Under the pieces are notes generated by a model. It had not been told where the DNA came from and searched no databases. It was given only the letters and a program-made list of their open reading frames with translations. A DNA stretch of 64,000 nucleotides from Rusavskia elegans (taxonomy: Eukaryota > Ascomycota > Lecanoromycetes > Teloschistales > Teloschistaceae): assembly GCA_011316305.1 (NCBI GenBank), contig SAUG01000070.1, forward strand, positions 426,382-490,381, read 5' to 3'. Below, one piece after another: positions 21,820 through 33,646 of this stretch. The translations under genes and the position numbers were made by a program. The first letter of the stretch is position 1; every line of letters begins with the position of its first letter.

Positions 21820-23109
21820 ATGACCAACCAAGCGTAAGTCGATGACTTTGTTACTGGCTATCTCGTTTCTGCCATCCTCATACGCTGAATGACCCCTTAG
21901 ACTTTTTGCCATGATGCCGGTCGATCATCCGAACCATATCGAAAACGGTCGAGAGTATCATGGCTTCCGTCGAGGCATGTACATGTATCCTTGTGACAAG
22001 GTGAGCATCTCTTTCGGCGCGATAAAGTACCCTTCCTCAAAAGCGATGCAGGACGAGCAGCAACGCATGGACTATCTGCACGCTCTCTTCGAGGTCGCGC
22101 GCCGTAAAGAGCTTCATGAACATCCCATTGTGTCGAACGACGGGCCCCCAAGGATCCTTGACCTTGGCTGTGGCACCGGACTGTGGGTACTATCGATGGC
22201 CGAGTGAGTGACAGTCGATCTAGCGTAAGAAATCAGATGGCTAAAGGTCCTCGCATGCAGGAAATACCCCAACGCAGAGGCAAGAATGGTCCAGGTCAAG
22301 GAATTTCTACGGCGATCTAACTATGTCCTCAGGTTTGGGGGATGGATCTTGTGAAGATAATCCCGCCAATGTTTGTGTCAATGCTGGTCGAAGCATGACC
22401 TCCAATATGCTAACACTACTCCCAGGACACCTCCGAACACGCGCTGGAGATTACATCGAGATTATGAAAGTCCCTGGGGACTCGGGGAGAATTCTTTTGA
22501 CCTGGTTCATCTCCGACTGGGCTGCGGTAGTGTGTCAAATTGGCATGATGTGTACAACAGCGCATTTCGGTATGTTTGCCGTCGGTAACTTGAGCCCTCA
22601 CAGCTTAAAACTCAAATTTCACTAGTCATATAAAACCGCACACTGGGCGATTCGAACAGATCGAGCTGGATTTGGAACCTCGTTGTGATGATGGGACTCT
22701 GCCAGAAAATGCGACGATCAGGAAATGGTACGATGCGCTCAAGAGGGCTACTCAATTATTCAATCGGCCTATTGCCTATAACCACGCGACCCCACAGATG
22801 CTGGCAGCACAAGGTTTCGTCGACGTCCAGCACCGATCGATTCGCGTGCCTCTGTCGACATGGCCTACGGGAGCGGCCATGACGGAGCGGCGACTGGCGG
22901 ACTTCTACGCGCTCGCCCTTCTCGATGATAAGGGTCTTGAGTCTTACAGCCTCGGACCGTTGACTCGATACCCAGTGTCTTGGCCGGTGGAGGACGTTGA
23001 GCGGTATTGCGAGGAGACGGCGAACGAGATCAGGAACAGGAATTATCACATGTACCACGTGATGTACGTCAAGCGGGGCAGTACCCCAACGACCATCGCA
23101 GACACTTGA
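21820..23109 (+). CDS. LaeA-like SAM-dependent methyltransferase
   Basis: Methyltransferase of the fungal LaeA/LaeA-like group. LaeA itself works with velvet proteins in the nucleus to control secondary metabolism and development; relatives are mostly uncharacterised. Seven exons: 21820-21833, 21901-22000, 22052-22203, 22261-22279, 22333-22370, 22426-22569 and 22626-23109, giving 316 residues. Family features are REYHGFRRGMYMYPCD, the SAM-binding motif I ILDLGCGTGLW, AEVWGMDLV, LHRDYESPWGLGENSFDLVH, EQIELDLEPRCDDGTLP and PIAYNHATPQMLAAQGF. Intron 4 (22280-22332) uses a GC donor (GAG|GCAAGA), required to join KYPNAE to VWGMDL. First, fourth and fifth exons are very short. It is more probably an LaeA-like (Llm) protein than LaeA; no biosynthetic cluster lies nearby. 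Confidence 0.9.
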
Positions 23110-24617
23110 CCAGCAGAGAGCTTACAGATCATAGGCACATCATCACAGCCAGGAAGCCATGAGAAATCGAAGAGGTCACGGGACCCCGTATTATTGTGGC
23201 ATTCCGGGCCAGGTACGAAACGGTTGGGTCTGGGCGGCGTACCGGTTGGTGCAGGAGAGCGGAGCTGGAAGGAAGTCTGCAGCCAGGAAAAGGCTCCCCC
23301 GGACCACATCATCTCAGCGGTGGATCAGGCAACATGATGGGAGAAAACTGAACATGGTTCTACTTCAGCGCAACATCTCGGCCTCTCGATGCATTGCACG
23401 CGTCGGTTTCGCTCGGCCAACGACGAAGCGCCGGCACTCAGCGATGCAACATCCTTGTACATTTGAGGAAGCACCCCACCGAACCTCCTGCGCTATGGTA
23501 CACCGAGCAGCTGCGTCTTCCGTGATTCGACGTTCACGTTGTCGTTGACGATAACAAGGCGTTGTACGACTGAGACAACCTCGAGGGGCCTGAATCCTCG
23601 AACGGTCGATGCTGCCAACCAATTGAACTGCGGGAAAAGAATGGCCTGATAAGGACGGGGTTTTGCAGGCATGGTGGAGCAGGTTCAAAAGGAGTATCAT
23701 TGGTACGATCAGTTATGGTTGGGGTAAGGAGCTATGTAGTGATTGGAATAGTCGCAGAGCGGGCGATTGGTGGGAATTAGTGAAGGAAGTTCTGGGTAAG
23801 AGACCTGTGAAGAAAATCGTAGGTCCATGTAACGTTTCAGTGGGGGGGACATGTACCTTACCATAGATCACTGTCTGGTATAGCTGACATGTCAATTCCA
23901 GAAACGTCCGACCTGCCGTTACAGAGTCGTAGATCATCTTTTTCGATATTGTGACAGATCAACGGCTTCGGCAGTAACCGTCGAGATCCATGGTTACCTT
24001 ACCTAGTGCACGTTTCTTTAGTGGCCGATGCTGCTATCCACGATACTTTATGTGGAGTGCGGGGCCGTTGCAATCTTCAATAAAGATTCACATTATTATA
24101 AGCTCTTGCGTAAATCTTGGCAGTCACGATTTGCGGACACACTACTCGGAAACTCTCAAGTATAGCGTATGATGGATCTCCAGTCTGAGGCCCTTGATTG
24201 TTGAATCCTGAAATGCATAATAGCACCTTGTCAGCTTCATCACCCTACGGTAGGTACGGAGTAAGGTGGTATTACGATTCCATTTTAGGACTAAGAGTTT
24301 GATACACGTATTTATCTGCCACCTGTATCGTAAGGTAGTATCTGTACGGAACGATTGGCCAAGATTTGTGCTTTCGATCGCTTTTTGCAAGCACTAGAAT
24401 TCACCGTTCCGTCACATACGCTGGCAAGCAGGACGTTGACATTTCACTTTCAGCCATCACCCAACGCAATCCTTCCGGTCGTTCTTTGTTCCCTGCTGCC
24501 AATCCGCCCGGCATCCTTCTTGACATTCCTTTGCCGGTCCTAATCCTGCGCCTACGTCCATTTCTCCTGTTGAGGCAAAACTTTCTCTTTCCCACCGTCC
24601 ATTGTAACGCAGTCTCT
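23110..24617. other. Intergenic, no gene recognised
   Basis: LaeA-like 3' region and TRK promoter. Frames of 60-130 codons overlap on both strands without recognisable domains. TACGGAGTA-type sequence occurs near 24250. The stretch just upstream of 24618 is pyrimidine-rich. Confidence 0.45.
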
Positions 24618-27165
24618 ATGACTCGTAAGTGGACATTGCCTGCGTAATTTGCTGCAAGATCTCTAATGATTACCAGGTCGGAGGTTGCATCTCCAGCTGC
24701 CCCAACCCGTCACTCGTTCTTTAGCTTTCATATCATCCCAACTTCCTCCCCTCAACTTCTTAACCATTCACTATGGCTACTTCATTGGAGTCTGCCTGTT
24801 GGCCAGCCTCGTTTTCTGGGGCTCTTCAACACCCGCAAAGAACGTCAAATACATAGATTCTCTCTTTCTCGTCGTCTCCGCGATGACCATGACTGGTTTG
24901 AACACCGTCAACCTATCCGAGCTCAACACTTTCCAGCAATTCACTCTCTTCTTACTGCTTCTACTTGGATCACCAATATCGGTCTCATGGAGTGTCGTCT
25001 TTGTCCGTCTCAAAGCATTCGAGCGCCGGTTCAAAACAATCGTCGAGGAACAGAAGCGGAGACAAAAAGAAAGAGGCTCTCTGAGACGAAGATTGACCTT
25101 CCGGTCCAACTCCGTGTCCAAGATTTCAACTGGGCTCGACACAACGGTCAATGGCGAACTCAGGGGAAGGCACGACAACCCCACAAGCTTGGGAAAAGAT
25201 GCAGCCGTCAACGAAGACTTGGAGACGGGTAGTCGATTTCCGCCAATTGAAGAAGAGAAAGCCTATCAAGCACCTTCCACGCCGGGACCGCTTACTGTCG
25301 ATACTCGTACCACTGGTCATCCTTCAGATCTCGACAAAACGGATGACTTTATCGACTTGCCCAACGGGACTAGGAGGAAGAGGGGCATTACATTCGCACA
25401 GCCGCATCCCGTTTCCCCAACCACGAATATTGCACCTCTTGCAAGGATTTTTTCAATGCAGGGTGTAGGCGCAAGGCATGACATCCCCAACCACCCTCTC
25501 CGCATTGCTCGGCCCGAAAACTTCTTGAGTCCAATTGAAGAGGACCAGGAGAAAAGCAAGTTGTCCGACCTGGTGGACCTGATACACCATTTCTCAATCC
25601 CTGGTATGGTTGGGCGAAACTCTCACTTCAGTGGACTGAGCTTCGAAGACCGTGAACGGCTTGGTGGAGTTGAATACCGAGCTCTGGAAATCTTGATCAT
25701 TGTGGTGCCCTTGTACTATTTTTCGTGGCAGATTTTGGCTGCCATCGGCATGGGCGCTTGGGTTGCAAATAACGGTCGAGACCTGACCGAGGGTAATGGA
25801 TTGAACCCCTGGTGAGCTCCATCTATAGTCATGTCCAGGCCTGAGGTGCTGATTACGTCCAGGTGGGTGGGAGGCTTCAACGCAGCTTCTGCCTTCAGCA
25901 ATTCGGGCATGATGCTGCTGGACGCAAACATGGTTGCTTTCCAAACTTCTCGGTATATGCTGCTCACTGTTGCTCTCTTAGTATTGGCTGGGAACACTTG
26001 GTCGGTGAACGCCTCTTGTGCCCTCACACCCACGCGCTAATAGCCATTTTAGCTATCCGATCTTTCTCCGGTTGATCCTGTGGACCATCTGGAGTTTGTT
26101 ACGATTCGTTCCTGCTACTTCTAAAGTCATTGAGTATAGAGTCACACTTCGTTTCTTGCTTGACCACCCTAGACGATGCTATACAAACCTGTTTCAGTCT
26201 CGGCAGACTTGGTGGCTGCTTGCATCTTTGATTAGCCTGAATGCTATCGACTGGGTAGCGTTCGAAGTTCTCAACGTATGTATCACACAGTCATCGGGCC
26301 CCTAGTCATGCCGTCGTGCTAATACAATCGATAGATCGGCAACGAAATCATTACAAAGGGTCTTTCTCCAGGCACCCGTGCCCTTCATGGTCTCTTTCAA
26401 GCATTTGCGGTCCGCTCTGGCGGGTTCTACGTGGTCACCATTCTCAATCTTCGTATTGGCCTACTGGTTCTCTACGTTGTTATGATGTACATCTCCGTCT
26501 ATCCCGTTGTCATCACCATGCGCAGCACCAACGTCTACGAAGAACGTAGTCTGGGCATATACGACGAGCCAGTGCCCGAACCTTCTTCTGACTCCTCCGA
26601 CGATACCCTCACCAACCAGGCCACTCCAGGCAGCAAGAAAGAAGCCCTCATCTCGGGTATCAAACGTCGCATGACCGTATCCACGGAGAACCCTGCTTCC
26701 AAACCAGCCATTTCGGAATCAAGAGGCTACTTTGTCCGCCAACAACTCCGCGGCCAGCTTGCCCACGACCTTTGGTGGGTCGTTCTCGCCATCCTTTTCA
26801 TCACCATCATCGAAACCTCCTCCTTTGAACGCGATCCCGTCACTTACTCCGCTTTCAACATCATCTTCGAGGTCATCTCCGCTTACGGCACCGTCGGTCT
26901 CTCAATCGGATTACCAACGGCTGCGTACAGTTTCTCTGGGGATTGGCACGTGGCGAGCAAATTGATACTATGCGCCGTGATGTTGAGAGGTAGGCACCGG
27001 GGGTTACCCGTGGCGATTGATCGAGCAATACTACTACCGGGAGACCATTTGGCGGCGGCGGAGGAAGAGGATGCCTTGATCCGAGAGGAAAGGAGTTCGG
27101 CCAAAATGTCAGGACTGGAGAAAACGGGGACAAGGGGATCCGCCGCAAGAGGGTACGATGTATGA
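24618..27165 (+). CDS. TRK-type potassium transporter
   Basis: Plasma-membrane K+ uptake protein of the TrkH/TRK family. Five exons: 24618-24624 (7 nt), 24677-25811, 25863-26000, 26053-26275 and 26335-27165, giving 777 residues, as in fungal TRK proteins. The four pore-loop segments, each with the filter glycine, are visible: P1 SAMTMTGLNTVNLSELN, P2 AASAFSNSGMMLLD, P3 FQAFAVRSGGFYVV and P4 EVISAYGTVGLSIGLP. The long cytosolic loop after the first membrane pair is Arg/Lys- and Ser-rich, as in TRK1. The ATG at 24618 was chosen because splicing after ATGACTC joins in frame to the conserved N terminus, which otherwise has no start codon. The C terminus (ARGYDV) is cytosolic. TRK1 or TRK2 orthology is not resolved. 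Confidence 0.93.
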
Positions 27166-27991
27166 TCATTGAAGCGTTTGTAGACTTGGCAGCGTGCATT
27201 ACGAGGAGTTTGGAAGGATATTTCATTGCTGAGCTAGGGCGTGCGAGAAGGAGTTTATCCGGTCGAGGACAGATATACCACAGAGATCGACTTGAGCGGG
27301 AATTCAGAAATGGCTACACAGTGAAATCGATTCGTCGACTTCCATAGGATCGTATTTCTAATCACTTGCGGACTGTAACATGTTCATCGTCACCATATGC
27401 TTACACGAGCAAGAAACAGAAGACTGTGTGTACCACTGGGCAACATCGTGTCATTTTAAACTCTGACGTCCCTGTTCCCACACACAAATGCCTCCGTCGG
27501 TCGCGGTCAAGAATTCATTTCAGGGGAAGCCAATTGACGTGACTAGAAACGCGAAGTATCAGAATGATATACGACCCACAACACTTTCAGCACGATAAAT
27601 AATTGATATTCATCTCATGGTTATCGATGAACGACACCCCTCACAAAGAATCTTTCTTCCACGACCACTATAAACACCAAATGTACATCCATACCATATC
27701 CAAACGATCTGCAGTTCCCCCCCTCTTTCCCTCTAACGATACAACAGCCAGCCGCATCAAAAGGACCCCCTTCCAACGCCAACGCTTTCAATCCAATCAA
27801 ACAACGCTCAGAAAGACATGAAACTCAGAACGTCGTATATACTTCCAATGCGCTACAATACTCACACATATCAGTACACATTCCCTGTGGCTTCTTTTCG
27901 GTCGTCTCGCGAGACCTTTAGGATTAGAAGCCAGGAAAGAGGGATTTGATGGCTTTGCGCCCTGGATTGAAAGTGTCAGCTTGTGTGGTGT
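27166..27991. other. Intergenic, convergent gene ends
   Basis: 3' regions of TRK (plus) and the RING-H2 gene (minus). No supported gene. Confidence 0.55.
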
Positions 27992-29879
27992 TCAAGGGCG
28001 AGTGGTGAGGGCAATGGACGCACATCGTGGTAGCCGAGCCCACCGTTCTTGCTCCTGCTCCTCCACGGTGGGCTGCTGCTCTCGCAGGAACATACTTGCT
28101 CGTCGCCTGGCACGCTCGCTTCGATTGTTTGGTGTGACGGTGGGAGTCGAGGTTGACCTCGTTCGCGTTTGTTCTGGCTGCGGCTCTGGTGGTGGTGGTG
28201 GTGTCGGTGCAGTAGCAGGTGCACTGGGATCGCTAGGAGGAGGTGACGTCGAGGCTATAGGAGGGGATGCAGTCGAAGGCACGGAATCATCATTCATGCT
28301 TCTCAGTTCCACAGCAGCAGGACCCGTCGGTGGTTGTGACATCCCTGCCGTCCTGGCCGACCTTGAACTCCTGCCAAATTGCCGGTGGAAATTCGCCATA
28401 CGCCCAGAGACAGCGGTGAGCCGGCTCGCTCTTGGTTCCACATTGCTGGCAACGGGCATCTGGGCTGCCGCTTCCTCGCCTCTTATTCTGCGTATTCGAT
28501 CTCTGTTCCTTCGTTGCTGGCGCTCACGGCGCACCATAGCGTTAGTAATGAGCTCGGGACAGTATCCTTTGGGAAGGACTTTGGATTTGCAGACGGGGCA
28601 GAGGGAGCTGTTTCGGAGGAGGAAGGGATCAATACATTCTGGATGGTAGATATGATGGCAAGGTAGGGAGCGCACTGTGGTTTCTTGTGGGGTGAAGTCG
28701 TCGAGACAGATTGGACAGGTGGGCTGTGCGTAGGAAGGTTGCTGGTTCGGTTCTGATGGATATCGGATCGGAAGAGCAGCAGGAGATAATGCAGGGTGTT
28801 TCGCTGGGTTGGATTCAGCATCCGGTGCGGGCTCTGCTGGGGGTGAAGCATTCGCGGTAGTGTCAGATTCTTCGACTGGGAAGTCGGATAAAGCTGTGAT
28901 ATGTACCTTTGAGATGTCGTGGAGTTCTTCCTCCGAAGGGTGGTAAACGAAGGTTGGCAGCATGTTGATGGCCTCTTGCGGCACCGTCAGCCTCTTTATC
29001 CCCAGCCGCTCCAGATCAACCTCTCCATCGACGATGCGCCGGCGTAGCGTATTCCTTCTTCTGCGCTGGTGAAGGTGCATGACGCCCGATGTAAATCCAA
29101 TCATGAAGAGGACGATCCCAAGTACGATGAGCAGGAAAGCCCACAAACTCGGCAGAGAAGTGACATTAGCGAGCCCGACTGCCGCGGACAACCTCGCGTC
29201 AGTTCCATAAGGGTATTTTTGGATGAGCTGGCTTCCATTTGGGGCATCAGATATAGAGCCGGAATACAGACCCAGCTGGGTCATGATGGAAGTTCCCGTG
29301 GGTCCTGGTATGGCGTAGACGGGGAATTTATTTCGAAACTTCCATTGTCCGCCGTCTCCAAGACCCCAAACAGGATCATTCACGGCTGGCGGAGCGCCTG
29401 GCTGACTGTTGGGAAGATAGAAAATGAATGCGTCAATGTCCCTGACCGCATCGAGAAGAGAAAAAACACATTCAGGGCTCGTCCAGGGTGCCAGAGCAAT
29501 GAGGGCTTCATCCACACTGGGTATGTCGCCCATTCTTGTCGTATTCTGCGGTATATACTGTGAGGTCTGATCGATACATGAGCTGCCCCGGGGATACTCT
29601 GGGACATAGAGGAACCCTTCGATGTCCTGGTCGCCATCGGTGTTGGTTGACAGAGCGCGGATGCCGTCCTGGATGTCGTTCGTGTAAGCCAGTGAGATCT
29701 AGAAGGAGTACGTTTTCAGCACAACGTCAGCTTGATGAGCGCAGGAGGTGGCACATCTGCTCTTGACCTTGACCCTGAGCTATCAAAGACGATGACAGAT
29801 ACGTCGAGGTTTGATGCGGCTAGGGCAGATTAGAGATGGCATTCGTGTTGGCTTTGGTCTTGTGTCTGCACTCACCCAT
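27992..29879 (-). CDS. Transmembrane RING-H2 protein, probable E3 ubiquitin ligase
   Basis: Probable membrane-anchored E3 ligase of the protease-associated/TM/RING type. The main exon is 29698-27992. It carries a lumenal region with sequons, a transmembrane helix (LPSLWAFLLIVLGIVLFMIG), a basic stop-transfer segment (HQRRRRNTLRRR), and then a C3H2C3 RING (CPIC...LPCHHIYHPEC...CPVC). A basic and then low-complexity Pro/Ser tail follows, ending with a Gln/Glu-rich segment. Upstream exons are read as 29879-29876 (ATGG only) and 29819-29755, giving 591 residues. The donor at 29754 (GTGCCA) is weak, and no signal peptide is present in this model. The true N terminus may therefore lie further upstream. 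The membrane compartment (vacuole, endosome or Golgi) is not determined. Confidence 0.82.
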
Positions 29880-30689
29880 GATCGATATATCCCAGGTTAC
29901 TTCATGGTACTGCACAGTTGCATGGTGCAAATCGAAAACAAGGAGCCGGGCGGGTAGATGCTAGAAACACGGGCTATGGATGCAGAGGTCGCGGGAAGAC
30001 GCAAAAAAGAACGTGGTATAGCAAGTTATGTACACACTGAAAGCGCATTCAAAGGAGTAGAAGTACAATGACGAAAGGCCAGCAGTGACCTGCTCATATC
30101 TGTATCTCACTCGAACGATGACACCGACAGGCTGCTGATGACGAACACACCCGGCTAACTCGAAATGGTCAAGCCATGCCGCCGATCTACAGATCCGATC
30201 TTAACTCCGGCGATCCTCTTGAGCCTCTTTTAACAACGATTGCGACTTCATCCTTTCTCAATTGTTTCACCGACGGTGGATTCGAACCTGCTGTTGACGG
30301 TCGCTATTGTCAACTCATATATCGTAGTGCTGAGTACCTGGATCGCCAATGATCGCACCGTCTCCTTTGTATCCATGGTTCAGTTCAGCCTTCATGCTCC
30401 GGAAACACGAGCAACTCACGCACCGCTATCCCTATGTCGGAAGTTTCTGGTGATATGAAACCCTGAGCTGTTGATCTTCTTATGAATCCTCACCCATGCT
30501 AAACGCCACTACCATATACTGCCGTACCTCGACAAGTCGAGCGTCCGATACTTCGGTTGACACCTACCACTTTGACGTCTACCTACACACAGTTTCCCTC
30601 TCAGCTGCGTATCTGTGGACTATCATCTTCTCAAACTCCTCTTCTTAATAGCTCTTCCAACTCCGAATATCTTAACAAAATTCCCCGAC
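29880..30689. other. Intergenic between divergent genes
   Basis: Shared promoter region of the RING-H2 gene (minus) and ADA3 (plus). No gene recognised; a GGATTCGAACC-like string near 30280 was checked and is not a tRNA. Confidence 0.5.
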
Positions 30690-33207
30690 ATGCCTCAATT
30701 CAGTGGAACAACCAAGGCCAAGAGTCGCGATGGCCGAAGTCGCAACACTACACCCAGCTCCAATATCAGCATACCCATCGCTACAAATACCTCATCTCAG
30801 ACCGCTTATCTTGAAGTTGATCTTGGCAAGATCATGGTACCCACCAACGTAACTTACGAGCACTTACTCAACCAACATGGTGGCGGTCAGGGTATACCTG
30901 ACCCTTCAAGTCTGAATCAGATGGTGGATAACCTGAAGATGTTGGGTCAACTAGCGACTGAGAGAGCTGCAGCATGTGATGGAGGCATGCGCGAGCTTGT
31001 CAACCGACGGAAGCAGCGAGTTGAAGAGGAACAGCAACTCGAGCAAGAGAATCGCCACAAGGAAGAGAAAGCCAATCTGAAGCGCGCGGCCGAGGAAGAA
31101 GAGGCCCGAGGTCGGAAGACCCTCAAAATTAAAAAAGTGAAGAAGGAACGTAGCAGTGTTCGGGAGGAGCGACCGCTTGCTGTGGGAGCTCATGGACTTG
31201 CGAGGCAGGATGGATTGGACTTTCCTCCCCAAGGTAAGCTCTACCGTTGAATCAATATCTTCACCTCGACAGGGACTGTTGCCAATGTTTCACGGCTTTA
31301 CGCGCTACAACTGTTTATGACCTGTATCATCACCGCCCTATTTTGCTGTTGAACTCAAGAGAGTATCTGTTTTGCGTCGTCTTGCCCCAGGTATCGGTAG
31401 TGTCGAGCCATAATCAGTCAATACAGTTATCCCCAGACTGTTGATGCAAAGACTTCTTCTGTATGATGGCGAATCGTCGCTGGGATTACAAGTTGTGCAC
31501 CCAATTACCTCTGACGGCCGAGGAACAATTCCAAGCGATGCAAAAGCTAGGCAGAGAGAGAGGGAGGAAAGCCAGAGCAGAGGCGAAGAGAGCGTCACGT
31601 CCGAGACCAGAAGCCGTTAACGTGAACCCAGGGACCCCCGAACCAGCCAAAGCGAGTCCATCGCCATCGAAACGAAAGCTTGATGACATTAGCTCGTCAT
31701 CTCTATCATCCGCGTCACCACACGCTTCGCCGATGACAGGGCCTTTGACCGACCTCCCGAGGTCACGGCAGAAGTCTCGAGCATCCTCCACCAGCTCGGT
31801 GGAATCACACCAACCTCCTCCGGCACCTAGTATAGCTCAATACCAGACCTTCGGTCCTGATCCGACGACCTTTGATGACCCGACCATATACCACATCCGT
31901 TCGGTCACTGACGACATGACATATGAGGAAAAAGCGGAAATCTTCAGTGTAGCTCATTTTCCCGAGAGCGACTTGAGTCCCCTCATTGCAGGAACAATAC
32001 CGGACAAGGACTTCAGCAATGCAAAACCTGCCAATCAGGTCAATGCCAACACATTCCAAGCATACATTGACCCGTATCTTCGTCCTTTGACAGAGGAGGA
32101 TATGGCATTCTTGAAAGAGAGGGTACGTTGAAACCATATCGGATGGTCTCCAAGGAAGGCAGCTGATAGCCATAGGGAGATCGAGTAACGCCTTTTGTCA
32201 TGCCTCGTCGCGGAAAGCGCCACTACACCGAAATTTGGCAAGAGGAAGATGGCCAATTTTCTCTCGATAGTAATCGCAACGGCGAAGACAGACTACCTCC
32301 GAACCAGCCTCGTGGCAACCTCGAACAAATGACCGACGAGATTGCTGAGACCGATCAGATATCCAACGGGCCCATGCTAAACCGCTTACTCTCGACCATG
32401 CGGTTCGAGAACCGCCGCTCCCCTTCCGACGATCGACCCAATGGTACTTTCACCACCAACGGCGATGTCCCCATGACCAACGGTCTTGCCAATGGCGACA
32501 CCAACGGCAATCCTGAACCCGACGACTCATCCCAAAACACCAAAACCTCCACCGCACCCCCTCCAGCCACCCAAATGCCAGAGTCCAACCTACCCTCCTG
32601 GCGCTCATCCAACCTCAAAATGGACGCCGCCACCATCGACGACCGCCTCAAGCAAGAATTGCGTTACATCGGCTTCCTAGCCCCGGACAGCGAACCCGAC
32701 TACGACTGCCACTACGACGACGAAGTCGCCGAACGTCTCCGTACCCTACAAGAAGAACTGCGAAGAGTCAGCCTCGAGAACGGCGCCCGCAAAGCACGCA
32801 TCCTGGAACTCGCAAACGAGAGGATGGCCTACCAGGAATACGCCACCATCCTCGAAGACCTAGACGGCCAGGTCCAACAAGCCTACCTCAAACGCACGCG
32901 CACGCTGGGCAAAAATAAGAAAAACCCAAAGAGGCCCGGCGGCGCGGGCGGCGGGTCCCACGCGAGTGTCAATGGCGCCGGCGGTGACGCTGGAGCTGCT
33001 GGGGTGTCGAAGCCGGCGATTGGCGATTTGGCGCGCCAGTTGATGAACCGGAGGCAGAAATGGGTGGATATGATTGCGCCGGTTTTCGACGAGGAGAGTA
33101 TGGGCGTAGGGTTGGATTTTCGGGGGAAGAAGACGGTTTTTGAGGAGGGGGTTATGGAGCGGTTGGTTAAGGCTGAGAGGGAGAGGTGGGAGGAGGAGGG
33201 GGAGTGA
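30690..33207 (+). CDS. ADA3: SAGA histone acetyltransferase adaptor ADA3/NGG1
   Basis: Subunit of the nuclear SAGA/ADA histone acetyltransferase module with Gcn5 and Ada2. Exon 1 is 30690-31233 ([19 protein letters not shown], a Lys/Glu-rich helix, then [15 protein letters not shown]). The last exon is 32176-33207. A middle exon ends at 32122 ([11 protein letters not shown]|). The conserved core is [43 protein letters not shown] and [16 protein letters not shown]. The C-terminal Ada3 domain includes [33 protein letters not shown] and [14 protein letters not shown]. The 5' boundary of the middle exon is unresolved: canonical acceptors between 31390 and 31436 meet a TGA at 31442, and the frame is open from 31445. 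An extra small exon or a weak acceptor at 31451 are possible. Identity is secure; the central linker is not. Confidence 0.88.
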
Positions 33208-33218
33208 GGATTGTGAAA

Positions 33219-33264
33219 GGGGGGAAAGGGGAAAGGGGAGAGGGGAAAGGGGAGAGGGGGTGGA
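33219..33264 (+). repeat. G-run tract with G-quadruplex potential
   Basis: Starting 12 bases after the ADA3 stop codon, at least six runs of 4-6 G are separated by two- to three-base purine spacers. The sense strand carries the G runs, so both the DNA and the ADA3 3' UTR RNA could fold. Folding is inference. Confidence 0.75.
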
Positions 33265-33646
33265 GTGTATTAGGAAGAGGGAAAGGAGATTGGATGTATG
33301 ACATGGATGACTTGAATGGTGTTTCTGATGGTAGGATAATTGTGTTGGAGCCATTGGTATGCTTGTCATAAGGCTTGTTCAGTCATGGTCTGTGTTGTTG
33401 CTGCGGCTACCAAGGAACGGTCTTGTAGTCGAGATCTTTCTGTCTTGAGTGTAAGATTCCTTGGAATGTCCTACATCATCGATTTTGCTCCAAAAGATAT
33501 CAATCATAATGACAATTTCCCCTCTCCTCGCCATGTTTTCCGCAAAGCCTTCCTCTTTCATCTCACACATCGTATTATTAAGACCTCCCACACCACCTCA
33601 CCAAGACATCCCTATCCTTATCCCTCCCCTCACACAACACCCAATC
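33265..33646. other. Intergenic, convergent gene ends
   Basis: Between the ADA3 3' tract and the alpha-glucosidase stop codon. C/A-rich low complexity from about 33570, no gene. Confidence 0.55.

Noticed and set aside
27981..28649. 222-codon plus-strand frame
   Set aside because: Antisense to the RING-H2 gene, whose RING and membrane helix are unmistakable.
30270..30300. GGATTCGAACC string resembling a tRNA T-arm on the minus strand
   Set aside because: The flanking bases do not form the T stem, and no D arm, anticodon arm or acceptor stem can be built around it.
32860..33369. 169-codon minus-strand Pro/Ser/Leu-rich frame
   Set aside because: Antisense to the ADA3 C-terminal domain and the G-run tract.
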